NCBI GenBank assembly: GCA_004014935.1
Contig: CP025322.1
Location: forward strand, 1,922,001 to 1,986,000
Direction: 5' to 3'
From: Saccharomycopsis malanga
Taxonomy: Eukaryota > Ascomycota > Saccharomycetes > Ascoideales > Saccharomycopsidaceae
DNA: 64,000 nt
Shown here: piece by piece, positions 49,056 through 59,202 of the stretch
Layout of the letters: every line of letters begins with the position of its first letter
How positions within the stretch are numbered: position 1 is the stretch's first letter
The notes under the pieces: model-generated
Database searches by the model: none
What the model was told of the DNA's origin: nothing
What the model saw: only the letters and a program-made list of their open reading frames with translations
Made by a program: the position numbers and the translations under genes

Positions 49056-50312
49056 ATGTACGGTTGTTTAATTTTTGATGTTTTGTAATTGATTGTAGGG
49101 TTGTAATCAAATGTTCAACTAATTTGAGTTTACGTGTACTATGCTACTGTTCTTATCAGCTGTAAACAAGAGTTTGTAAAGAGTATGTAGATGAAACATG
49201 GAAATTTGCTCTGAATATCTGTGCAATACTTGATACCATAATACACTTATAAGCCACTGGGCCATCCGCCCTAGTGCTCTCAGAGAAGAGAAAAAATCCT
49301 AATAGGAACATGAGTGAGTCAACTATGATCAACAGGGCATTATTGGGCTTTTCCGAGTCCCTTTAGACATAGCACGTATATACGAAACTGATATTTACTG
49401 GGCTTGAAATATAAGATATTATTATTATAATAACAATATACGGAATGCTAGCTAAATAATTGACCAACTGCACCTATAGATCAACATTATCCCAAGTTTT
49501 GTTACATTTCTAGCTATCAATCAATTAAACCGCAAGTAGTGTGGTCTTGCTTCAATGTTCGGGTTTTTATATAATCTAAAATGAAAAGAGTAAGCGCCGA
49601 ATGGTGACATTTGACGTACCATAATCAGTTTTCCACGTCTTCGATTTGTACCTAAACTAAGCTACACTGGTATCAGTCATGATAGTTTTGATTTTATCAA
49701 TCCTCAGAAGTTCATTCTACAGTTGGGAAAGTGTTTGTACGTTTTAATCCTCCTTATACTACAGTATCCGACTGTGCTTTTCTTCGTACATGTGTGTTTC
49801 ATTTTATACCTACAATTCACTGACTTGTTGTGATGGCATATTCCTGAGTAAATAACGGTACACAAGCACCATCTGTCACGTTATATCTTTTCAAATTCCC
49901 TAACAGCAAAGCACATTATTTGAATGTGTTACAAATAAGCATGCTTTTTCATGATATAACTATATTTTAAATCAACTCAACTTCAAAACCTCAAAATTAC
50001 TGAAAAGTACAATTGATGCTTGGAAACCGAGCAGATACGTATACATAGTCCTGGTTTCACTAGACCTCACACATTTGACAAGATTGAGCTTGAAAAGCCT
50101 GTTTATGCTTTCTTTTATGGTACCCCATGTTGACACCAAATCCAGGACGGTGCTCACCGATACGGTAAATGCCGGTCGGGCAGTCCCGGATACCTGATTC
50201 GACTTCCCGTCCCATAGGAAAGATTCTCTCAATTTTTCACATTTTTCAGTTTCCATTAATCTATATCAACTGGTATTTTTGAGTGTGACTAAACGAAACA
50301 GAACCAGCAAAA
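49056..50312. other. 1.25-kb intergenic region with a SINE copy
   Basis: Holds the SINE-like element at 49253-49433. The remaining sequence has one 94-codon minus-strand ORF (49972-50256) ending 57 bases before TYS1; it has no recognisable features and is not called. Confidence 0.45.
49253..49433 (+). mobile_element. Internally deleted SINE-like copy, plus orientation
   Basis: Begins GCCACTGGGCC, keeps GTGCTCTCAGAGAAGAGAAA and a decayed CCTAATAGGAACATGAG (B box lost), then jumps to the 3' body (TATGATCAACAGGGC, TGGGCTTTTCCGAGTCCC) and ends ACGAAACTGATATTTACTGG with TTGAAATATAAG and an ATT tail. About 130 bases of body are missing. Confidence 0.78.
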
Positions 50313-51560
50313 ATGTCAGACTCAGTGGTGACAGATCCAAAGGAACAATATGAGTTGATTACTCAATATTTGCAGGAGGTTCTCAATCCTCAAATCATCA
50401 AGAATGTTCTTGAAGTTGAGAAGCGTCCATTGAAAATTTATTGGGGTACCGCTCCAACTGGTAAACCACATTGTGGTTACTTTGTGCCAATGACCAAGCT
50501 CGCGCACTTTTTGAAAGCTGGATGTGAGTTGACTGTGTTGTTAGCTGATTTGCATGCCTTTTTGGACAACATGAAAGCTCCTTTGGAAGTTGTCCAATAT
50601 CGTGCCAAATACTATGAACTTATTATCAAAGCCATTTTGAAGTCTATTAATGTTCCTATCGAGAAGTTGAAGTTTGTCACCGGCTCATCCTATCAGTTGT
50701 CCAGCAAATACACTTTAGATATCTTCAGATTGTCCAACCGTGTGTCTCAAAACGATGCCAAAAGAGCCGGTGCTGATGTTGTCAAACAAGTTTCCAACCC
50801 TCTTTTGTCCGGTTTGATCTATCCATTGATGCAAGCTTTGGACGAGGAATTCTTAGATGTCGACGTCCAGTTTGGAGGTGTAGACCAACGTAAGATTTTT
50901 GTTCTTGCTGAGGAAAACTTGGAAGCTTTGGGCTACAAGAAAAGAGCTCATTTGATGAACCCAATGGTTCCAGGTTTGGGACAAGGTGGCAAGATGTCTG
51001 CCTCTGATCCAAACTCCAAGATTGATATTTTAGAAGAACCAAAGGTGGTAAAGAAGAAGATCAATAGTGCATTCTGTGAACCAGGCAATATTACTGATAA
51101 TGGCCTTTTATCTTTTGTTGAATATGTTTTGGTTCCGATTTCAATCTTGAAATCCGGTTCTTTCTCATTCCCAATCTCCAGACCGGAAAAATACGGAGGT
51201 GACATTACCTACGATTCTTTTGAAGCTCTCAAGTCTGACTTTGCTGAACAGAAACTTGCTCCTCCAGACTTGAAAAGCGGTGTCGCCGACGCCATCAATA
51301 ACTTGTTGGCTCCTATAAGAGAAGAATTGTTGGCTAACGATGAGTTCAAAGAAGCTAACGAAAAAGGTTATGCCATTCCTAAACCAGAAAACAAAAAGAA
51401 AGCCAAAAAAGTAAAGAATAAGGGCTCTCGTTATCCTGGTGGAGCTGCTGCCGGTACTGCTGGTGAAACCCCAGCTAAAGCCGCCAATGTCGAAGAGAAA
51501 AAGGTGTCGGGCGACGAGGAGGTTGTAAAGAAGTTAGAAAGCGCTTCTTTGGGTAACTAG
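50313..51560 (+). CDS. TYS1: Cytosolic tyrosyl-tRNA synthetase
   Basis: 415 residues. Class I synthetase motifs: HIGH-like PHCGY (52-56) in [18 protein letters not shown], and KMSAS (about 231-235) in [14 protein letters not shown]. Tyr-binding residues lie in [21 protein letters not shown]. The C-terminal tail after about 350 is Lys/Ala-rich with low complexity ([25 protein letters not shown]), as in fungal cytosolic enzymes, which lack the bacterial S4-type domain. Role: charges tRNA(Tyr) with tyrosine. Strong codon bias and absence of CTG fit high expression. No mitochondrial targeting signal. Confidence 0.96.
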   Translation: MSDSVVTDPKEQYELITQYLQEVLNPQIIKNVLEVEKRPLKIYWGTAPTGKPHCGYFVPMTKLAHFLKAGCELTVLLADLHAFLDNMKAPLEVVQYRAKYYELIIKAILKSINVPIEKLKFVTGSSYQLSSKYTLDIFRLSNRVSQNDAKRAGADVVKQVSNPLLSGLIYPLMQALDEEFLDVDVQFGGVDQRKIFVLAEENLEALGYKKRAHLMNPMVPGLGQGGKMSASDPNSKIDILEEPKVVKKKINSAFCEPGNITDNGLLSFVEYVLVPISILKSGSFSFPISRPEKYGGDITYDSFEALKSDFAEQKLAPPDLKSGVADAINNLLAPIREELLANDEFKEANEKGYAIPKPENKKKAKKVKNKGSRYPGGAAAGTAGETPAKAANVEEKKVSGDEEVVKKLESASLGN

Positions 51561-52504
51561 ATTGTTGATAAATATAAGTTGAGGTATTTGTATTACGTGT
51601 TGCTAGGTTTTTTTTGTAATTAACATTTATCACTTGTTCACTTGTCGCTGTAGATTTGTTGTATTAGCGAGTAATTTATAGAATATATCAATAAGGGATT
51701 GAATTACTAAAAGTGAAAGTTAGGGTTATATGTCCAATGATTTACTGAGATTCGAAATTATGATTCGAGCAGAATCGGAGCTACTAATGATATTATATTT
51801 CAGCTGGAAACTTTTCAACCTAGAAACCAGAAAGACAGGCACTAAAATGGCATCAATTCGTAATTTTACTCCACTGGTCTTCAATAGAAACAATACTACA
51901 AGCTGATATACAATTTTTGAGAGTGCTAAGGGTATGCTTCATGGAAATTTTTCCAAAAGGTGATATCAAATTGAAAACTGTGTATAAATATACCACTTGC
52001 TCACTAAAAAAAAGAATCAATTGTTCCGTCCTGGACAGCTCAAATACAGAGACTTAAAGTGATCAAAGATGCTATGAAAAGGTAAGCTCATATTCGCTCA
52101 ATATGTGTATAATAATTCTAAAAGTAGAAGATTGTACGCCGTATAATTTTAAAATGTAATCTATGATTGCTAATTATTATGTAAAGAGTATGTAACTAAA
52201 GAGTGTAAAGTTTATTGCTAAATCTGAAAGTGTAGATCTACCAAAGGCTTGCAAGATTTAAAGATAACAGCGTTGAGGCCAAAAACACTCAGTTAAAAAC
52301 GAACACTATATGGTGTAAGCAGAGAGTGGAAAAGCCAATCATTGATTCTTGTCAACAGCTCTTTGCTACAATTTTTGAAATGGAGAACAAAATGTTTATA
52401 GTAAATTACACGTCATTATATCTCAACGAAAAGAATACATGCAAGCAGTAGAAAGACCTAATTATATACATATATTAATACAAACACTCTCTAATTTACA
52501 CTAA
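51561..52504. other. Intergenic region between convergent genes
   Basis: 944 bases between TYS1 and UBR1 3' ends. AT-rich; no gene or known repeat is recognised. Confidence 0.4.
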
Positions 52505-55500
52505 CTACAAAGTGTCCCACCCACCAATGTCAACCACACTTTCCAATTTTCTGGTAACAAAGTTTGGAATATTATGCTGGAGCCAAATGTTACGGATGAA
52601 TTCCTCATATTTAGGTAAGTGCAAGTGCAAGGGATGATCGTTTCGAGCGTCCTTCGGCAATTCTCCATGCTGGTCGTAATACGGCGCATCGTGAAACGAG
52701 CCGTTACCTTTATACATCATTAAGATAGAACCATGCTTAGGTAGCAAAAACAATCCGCAGTCATTGATACATTCTGTTTCGCAATGTAAATTACATTCTC
52801 CTTTTTGGAGGCTGATCACAGACTCTTGCAACTGGACAACTTTTGCACAGAACAAACATATCGCAGGATCATATGCTACGTCATTATTCGTGTGGGGATA
52901 CAAGTACTTTGTGAAAAAAAAGTCCATTCTGACCGGCAAATTGATCAAGTCAATTTTTGCTGGGTATTTGATTTGCAAATTAGATTTGGTTAACACGTTT
53001 AAAAACGAATACAATTTCATCCGTTCTACAAACCCTTTAAACTTTTTGCCTTCAAAGGTGGAGGGATCAAGGAACCGTTCCAACATGACTGCAAACTTCG
53101 GAATATGCAAGAAATCACAAAGTTTGTCTGCTTCATTGATATCTTCAGAGTATTCTGTGGTGATTCCGGTATCATCAGCAGCATTTACATAAGCCCATAT
53201 AGCAGAACGTCTTAGAAAAGGCACTACGCATTTGAGCAACATTGAATAGAACATGCTTCCAAAATTAGGGTGGTTCGTGAGTTCCTTGGGGATTGTATCG
53301 GAGCCACATTCTTTTAACTTATCAAAAACTCCTTTAGCGTTAGCAGCCATGCTGCCGTCGATATTAGCAGCCATAGGCAAATCCAATAAAGACAAATCAT
53401 CATCCAAGATAACTTTTGCAAAGACTCTTACGGTCAATACAAAAGCGTTTTTGAGTATTTCGCCTAGAAAACACATTGTTAGTATTGAATTAAAACCAAA
53501 TCCAAAAGAATTCAAAGGCACTGCTGCTACAAGCAACTCAAAGAAGTCAACATTCCCAATATTGAATATTTCCTTCGAAGACAATAGTTTTAAGATTCCC
53601 AAGAAATGCTCCGCCACATCAGGCTCTTTGGCCTTGAGTGTGATAAGATACTTTTTGTATTCACACCAAACACGAAGTGTGGTTATCACCTGGTGCGAAA
53701 GCTGATATATAATGAGGTTTGGTCCAACTAAATCATGAGGAACGCCTCTGAGTGAAATCTCAACCGACTCTATGGTGTGAGCTAACAAAGTGCTGATGTT
53801 TTCTTTGAAATAAGAAAGCGTGATATACGACAAGGTCTTATGAAGCCCGTTGAAAACACGTTCCAATTTTGCTGTTTTTGAGAAGTTCTCAAAAAACCAT
53901 TGTTTATGAACATTGGCCAAAGTCTCAAGAGTGGATTCTTTAAATTCTTCATATATAACCAGTTCATAGTTTTTCAACCATTTTGACGTGTTGCTTTTAT
54001 CAAACTGTTCAAACGGGGCATGCCAGTTAGGCTCGGTAGGCTTGGTGAAATGTAGCAAAGCACGGTTATTGGAATGCGACAACACAGGTATCAATATGTT
54101 GTTTACTGCCTTGCATAAAGGACATATGAATTCCCGATTAGACAAATCTTCAGGAAGTGTCCTGGTGAAATGAGAAAGGCGTTTTCTCATGGCTAGCAAG
54201 TGGTCCTTGAAGCAGGAAAGATGCATACCATGGCCACAACTGGTGGTGACGGCATGACTCATTACCGAACAAGGGTCGTTGTTAGGAAATCCAGGACCAA
54301 CAACCGACTCCTTCTCGGTGCGCTCGAAAAATGCAGTACACTTATCTGCAGGCGTGGTATTCTCAACGGGCGGTGCGCCTCCTCCATTATATCTGCTGCG
54401 ATGATGGTGTGACATAGGAGGAGGACGCGGCAAGGCTTTGTCTAAACTCTCGTCCTGCGAGAATGCCTTGTATAACCAATATTTGTTGTCAAAAGGAATG
54501 TTCCGGAACTCCGACGAGTCGGCAACATAAGCCAAGATGCCAAACACGTCATCTTCCTCGCCTGGCATTTGACACAAAATACAACACTCTTCCGGAAATT
54601 TCCATGAAAAAGCCGAAGGGTCATCCATTTCGGCATCACTGACGACATCATCAGTCATATTATTCTGCTCCACGAACTGGAGCTGTTGTTTTTTGAACGC
54701 CGACAAAATCTTGGCTTTTCGTTCAGCCGCCAACTTCTTCTTGCGTGCAAATTCATTGGTTTTAAAGGTGTCTTTCAAATTGCTGTGGAGCACCAGCGCA
54801 TTGAAATGTACAAATCTCTGCGCAAGATATTGATTTCGAAGTGGAAAATGCACCTGTAGCCTGTTAAATATTGCTCGTATTTTGCTGTGCAAGTTGCTGT
54901 GTGCCTCAGATGTCAAGAGCAAATAGAGAAGTGAGCCAATGCTTTGGTACTCTGAAGAGACGTTAGTGACGTCCAATTCAGTGAACACCAAGCTGGCAAA
55001 ATTGTCGTCTGCATTCTTAAAATTCTCGTTAACGCAGATGTGTATCAAATGCAATGAAAGGTTTGCTATAATGTCAATGTTGTCTGATGTTTGCTTTAAG
55101 ATGAACGTCAACGTGCTTTTCAAAAACTGTATGAAAAACAACGAAACAGTAAATTTAGGAAAGTTTTGGTACAATTCAACAAGCTCAATATGTTTAGGCT
55201 CGTAGTATGTATCAGCAAAACTTATTACATGCAGCTTTGCCATGCGTTCTCGTATAAGTTTTTCAGCATCGTCTCTTTTGTTTGATGTGTAATGAACGTA
55301 ATACGGATTGATCTCGTCGTAAAACTCTTCCTTCAATTTGTAGCGCCCATGCACAGTAGATCCTTGAGGAAGTACATAATCTGCCAACTTATTCAAAATA
55401 TATTCAAACCGCCGGTCGTTGGTGACATGGTCAGGCAACTCGGCGCACAATTCCGCATAACTATGAGGCTTGAAGCACAAGTAATGTATAATGTCTTTTC

Positions 55501-58180
55501 TCAACTTTCGCTCATTAATGTCTTTATCAACAAGCCCCAAAAGATGATCGTTTGTCTCGAGGAGAATGATAAAGAAATTCAAGCACTCCTCAAGCATAAA
55601 CTGCAATGTCGTTGAATCATAGACACTATAATCTGTGTATTGTTCATTGGTCCATGGAATGAGGCCCCATCTGTCAAGCATAGTGGCCGCTGCCGTGTTA
55701 GAGTCTTCCAAAATCGAAAACATTTGAATCAAATACAAATCTCTTGCAAACCCGTACTCTCGCAAACCCAAATTACGGTAGTTATGGTACTGTGAACGGG
55801 CGCTGTAACCATTTCTTACCCAAAATCCAACCTTTATCTGTGATAATAATACAATAGTTCTCAAGGAATAGTCGGATATAATTTTCCATAGGTTGTTTTT
55901 GTTGTTTATGGCATTTGTCTTGAAGTCATTGCCATGCGAATCCACACCTTCAGGCAACCGCACCGTACAAAGGAGACTCACAAGGTCTTGGGGGTTTGTT
56001 ATACCGCTTTCCTGAATCAAGTATGAAAGATATGTTGACAACGGATGCAAAAACGACATACAATCTTTGTCAACCCTAAATTCAAGCACTTTCTGAGACA
56101 TTCCTAACACATGTACGTCATGCAATTTATTAACAAAACTTATATCCGTCTTTTCTGTCTTGTCGCTCTTTTCACAAGACTCGCATAACAAGTCCAGATA
56201 CCTTTGGAGAATAAGTTGTATTGCGGGAGAAACAACAGTCTTTCGGTCTTGTAACTTGACTGCACTTTTCGTGATCAATTTGCAAAAATGCGCTATTATG
56301 CTAACACCATTGAAATACAATGGGTATTCGTTTGTTTCGTATTCAACGTGTTCTACCGATTCCCTTTTTATCACTGGCAATCCGTTAAATAAAATCATCA
56401 ACTCTGCAACCTGCAAAACAACATCCTTTTGGAAGAACAACTTTGCATCTTCGTTTCTTTGGAGGATATAACTTATATCGAAAAACAATTGATTCCATCG
56501 TCTGACTTTCAAGGACGATAGTTGTACAGGAACCTTTGTTTCTGTGCTAGGCGTAGTGAGCATCACATGTCCGCTTGTGAGGTAGCTGTATGCCACAGTT
56601 AAGAACTTTTTGAGCTCACCATGTCTGCTGAGCATCGTAGCATTCGTAGGGCATGTAAACAATTGAACAGAAAGATTGCACATAAAACTCCAATCAGGCT
56701 CTCTATCAATAACCAAGTAAATCTCTGCAATCAAAGGGTAGATCTCCGCATATTGGCATGCCAGAAGCGACTTGTATGTGATGTTGGATACCACTACCGA
56801 CACGTAGATCTCATGCAACAAAACTCTGATGTCCTTCCAGAACCTTATATCAAAAAGCAAAAGGTACTGAAGCCGAGACCCATGGATAGGTTCTTTGTTG
56901 GTGCTGGAGAACGTTGGGTCGTACTGGCATTCTGCACATAACAGAGGATCAACGTCCCATACCTTTTCAGGTTCATTGACAGCCTCGTCCTGAGATTTCC
57001 ATAAGAACTCGTGTTCATCGGACCGGATTTGGTTTGGATGGTTTGGAAGAATAGGTATCAAATTTTTCTGAAGAGTTCCCGGCATATAATGGCTCAAAAG
57101 GTCATCCCAAGGCTCGATACCTTCTTTCCATTTGCAAGAGAAAGCCTTGCATAAAAGTTTATGTGCCAACTTATAGTTTCCTGCCACGGGACCCTTCATA
57201 ATGTCGTCAAGCCATCTGACAATCTCAGTGCACATTTCTTCCCTAAAGAAATCTCTGTAGCTTCGTATACATGAATACAATCCTGTTGCTTCGAAAATGC
57301 TTTTTCGCTGAAGCAAGAACTCCAAATCGTCCGAGCCAAGTAAAATAGCCCTTCCGTTCTTATGTGCCTGTTTGGCCACCATTTCTGCGAATTCGGAGAC
57401 TTTCAAAGTAGCCAACTTGATCCGGTTCACAGCATCGCTAAAATGTTTTGTCTGGTCATTGTAAAGGACTAGATAATACTTGGTTGAGTTTTCATCTATC
57501 CCACCGTATCGAGCAGGACTGAGCCCACTGCAGTTGGAATGGTCAATTATACTGGTTTTGTTGTTTGTGGGAATAAACGACGGTGTGGACGTAGACATGA
57601 CATCAATTACGTAATCTAAAGCACATTCCAAAGTGGAAAACATGGCATTCTTTAGATCCTCTGGCACATCTTCTTCTTTGACTTCACTAGTCTCATGATG
57701 CTTACAGCGATTATGTATATACCATGCTTCGGCATCACCACAGTCGCACACGCCACTAGTGTCTCTTGAGCAGATCAGAATATACACCTCATGGCCAATA
57801 TGGTCGGCTTCAACAAAGCACTCCGAGCACAAAGCGCATGTCTCGTCGACACCACAAGTCAAACAACGGTAGCAGGGCTCGTTCTTGCGAAACAAACGAG
57901 AACAGGGCACATTGGGATGCGCTGCCGCCCTATTGGGATAATCATGTAATATCCAGTCTTCCTTTAACGGTGCTAATGAGTGGATCTGGCTCCAAGCTGA
58001 CGGAATACTATCTGGGCTATATTCTTCAAAAAAATTGGGCAAGTATTGTCCTCCATTGCTAAAGGCAAAATAAAGCGCTCTCCGAAGCTGTAACGCCGCC
58101 ACCCGCGAGTATTTATAGTCATATTTCTTTGGAAGCTCAAGAAAAAACTGCCTTAGTTGTCCAATGTTATCCCCTGGCAT
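52505..58180 (-). CDS. UBR1: N-recognin E3 ubiquitin ligase Ubr1
   Basis: 1891 residues, close to S. cerevisiae Ubr1 (1950). Domains in order: UBR box at about 93-163 with the zinc-binding Cys/His pattern (CYRCLTCG, CALCSECF, CDCGDAEAW), which binds basic N-terminal residues; a ClpS-like region at about 235-310 (LVLYNDQTKHF) for bulky hydrophobic N-termini; a long helical scaffold; a RING-type zinc domain from about 1198 (CCILCQMPGE) through HAVTTSCGHGMHLSCF to CPLCKAVNN (about 1354); and the C-terminal UBLC domain with CLFCAKVVQLQ. Role: with the E2 Rad6, ubiquitinates N-end-rule substrates for the proteasome. The ORF is uninterrupted. CTG codons occur, one in the UBR box where relatives have a polar residue. 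Confidence 0.96.
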   Translation of the reverse strand: MPGDNIGQLRQFFLELPKKYDYKYSRVAALQLRRALYFAFSNGGQYLPNFFEEYSPDSIPSAWSQIHSLAPLKEDWILHDYPNRAAAHPNVPCSRLFRKNEPCYRCLTCGVDETCALCSECFVEADHIGHEVYILICSRDTSGVCDCGDAEAWYIHNRCKHHETSEVKEEDVPEDLKNAMFSTLECALDYVIDVMSTSTPSFIPTNNKTSIIDHSNCSGLSPARYGGIDENSTKYYLVLYNDQTKHFSDAVNRIKLATLKVSEFAEMVAKQAHKNGRAILLGSDDLEFLLQRKSIFEATGLYSCIRSYRDFFREEMCTEIVRWLDDIMKGPVAGNYKLAHKLLCKAFSCKWKEGIEPWDDLLSHYMPGTLQKNLIPILPNHPNQIRSDEHEFLWKSQDEAVNEPEKVWDVDPLLCAECQYDPTFSSTNKEPIHGSRLQYLLLFDIRFWKDIRVLLHEIYVSVVVSNITYKSLLACQYAEIYPLIAEIYLVIDREPDWSFMCNLSVQLFTCPTNATMLSRHGELKKFLTVAYSYLTSGHVMLTTPSTETKVPVQLSSLKVRRWNQLFFDISYILQRNEDAKLFFQKDVVLQVAELMILFNGLPVIKRESVEHVEYETNEYPLYFNGVSIIAHFCKLITKSAVKLQDRKTVVSPAIQLILQRYLDLLCESCEKSDKTEKTDISFVNKLHDVHVLGMSQKVLEFRVDKDCMSFLHPLSTYLSYLIQESGITNPQDLVSLLCTVRLPEGVDSHGNDFKTNAINNKNNLWKIISDYSLRTIVLLSQIKVGFWVRNGYSARSQYHNYRNLGLREYGFARDLYLIQMFSILEDSNTAAATMLDRWGLIPWTNEQYTDYSVYDSTTLQFMLEECLNFFIILLETNDHLLGLVDKDINERKLRKDIIHYLCFKPHSYAELCAELPDHVTNDRRFEYILNKLADYVLPQGSTVHGRYKLKEEFYDEINPYYVHYTSNKRDDAEKLIRERMAKLHVISFADTYYEPKHIELVELYQNFPKFTVSLFFIQFLKSTLTFILKQTSDNIDIIANLSLHLIHICVNENFKNADDNFASLVFTELDVTNVSSEYQSIGSLLYLLLTSEAHSNLHSKIRAIFNRLQVHFPLRNQYLAQRFVHFNALVLHSNLKDTFKTNEFARKKKLAAERKAKILSAFKKQQLQFVEQNNMTDDVVSDAEMDDPSAFSWKFPEECCILCQMPGEEDDVFGILAYVADSSEFRNIPFDNKYWLYKAFSQDESLDKALPRPPPMSHHHRSRYNGGGAPPVENTTPADKCTAFFERTEKESVVGPGFPNNDPCSVMSHAVTTSCGHGMHLSCFKDHLLAMRKRLSHFTRTLPEDLSNREFICPLCKAVNNILIPVLSHSNNRALLHFTKPTEPNWHAPFEQFDKSNTSKWLKNYELVIYEEFKESTLETLANVHKQWFFENFSKTAKLERVFNGLHKTLSYITLSYFKENISTLLAHTIESVEISLRGVPHDLVGPNLIIYQLSHQVITTLRVWCEYKKYLITLKAKEPDVAEHFLGILKLLSSKEIFNIGNVDFFELLVAAVPLNSFGFGFNSILTMCFLGEILKNAFVLTVRVFAKVILDDDLSLLDLPMAANIDGSMAANAKGVFDKLKECGSDTIPKELTNHPNFGSMFYSMLLKCVVPFLRRSAIWAYVNAADDTGITTEYSEDINEADKLCDFLHIPKFAVMLERFLDPSTFEGKKFKGFVERMKLYSFLNVLTKSNLQIKYPAKIDLINLPVRMDFFFTKYLYPHTNNDVAYDPAICLFCAKVVQLQESVISLQKGECNLHCETECINDCGLFLLPKHGSILMMYKGNGSFHDAPYYDQHGELPKDARNDHPLHLHLPKYEEFIRNIWLQHNIPNFVTRKLESVVDIGGWDTL

Positions 58181-59202
58181 CTCAATGGTCAGCCTACAGC
58201 ATCAGCTAGCTTCTAATACCCTCTATCTCTAAGGTCTCTGTATTAGCTGTACGGTGTTGGTTTAATTATGTCCTAATTAACCTATACATCATCAAAATAC
58301 TAGATGATCCTCCACAAACGTCTTTTTTTGAAGGAGTGCACGTGAGCTTTGTACATTGGCAAACAGTATTATAGATACAATTGTTTGGTGGTTTGATCCG
58401 AATAGTATTTAAGTAATACTATTATATTTTGAGCCCAGTACGTATCAGTTTCGTATATGGGCGCTATGTATAAAGGGACTTGGTAAAACCCAGTGGGCAA
58501 AACCCAACCATGTTTTGTTGATCTTAATCTTTTCATCCAATCGGTTGACGTTTACTTTGGTCTAGGTCATATTTTAGACTGTTACACTTGCCTGTCCAAC
58601 ATCGTAAAAGTTTGTTAAAAATGTTTGTAGACGGGAATCGAACCTTTCAGCCTGTTAGGTCTTTTCCTCTTCTCTGTGAGCACTAGCCATCTGGCCCAGC
58701 GGCTTGGGAAAAGACGAAGTTTGAAAACTTTTACAAATATTCCTAGAAAATGGTAGATACACAGCATTTGTGCCACCGAGAGTTTCCCTCGTATAGTAGT
58801 GTTTGGTTTTTGTAAAACTCAAACTGGTACTAGTAAACAGATGGTCTCGCCAGAAAGATGAATTTTTACCTAAAATAAGCACGTATATTTTCCAACCTAT
58901 GACTACAAGCGTACTACAACCAACAAATTGCTGTTCCAACAGTATTTTGACCAAAACTGTAACTAAATACCTGATTTTCTTGTCAACAAACCCAATATAC
59001 TCCCCAAATCTACCATTATATCTACTATCACCAACCTATTATTCACTCCACGTGACCTAATTCTGAAAAGTTTTTATAATCACTAACCAGTAAACACGGC
59101 AATTAGGCCTGCTAAGAAGGTACAATAAATCTCAATTGGTCACCAATCATAATTTAACGAGACATTTTGCTAGTTTCCAATAGTTGATATATCAAATAGA
59201 CA
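58181..59202. other. Divergent UBR1-NUP49 intergenic region with SINE copy
   Basis: 1022 bases between divergent genes, about 290 of them occupied by a SINE-like element; no other element is recognised. Confidence 0.5.
58414..58703 (-). mobile_element. Near full-length SINE-like element with a gap in the A box, minus orientation
   Basis: Minus strand: GCCGCTGGGCCAGATGGCTA, missing about 7 bases of the D-loop/A box, then GTGCTCACAGAGAAGAGG, B box AGGTTCGATTCCC, T5 run, body GGCAAGTGTAACAGTC, TTTACCAAGTCCC and 3' end ACGAAACTGATACGTACTGG with an AT-rich tail. No clear target-site duplication. It lies within the UBR1 5' flank. Confidence 0.8.

Noticed and set aside
49972-50256. 94-codon minus-strand ORF with ATG, divergent from TYS1
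   Set aside because: It ends 57 bases before the TYS1 start, has no recognisable motif or biased codon use, and ORFs of this size arise by chance in intergenic DNA.
51750-51810. Possible SINE tail near GATTCGAAATTATG
   Set aside because: The similarity is confined to a few AT-rich bases and does not extend into the body.
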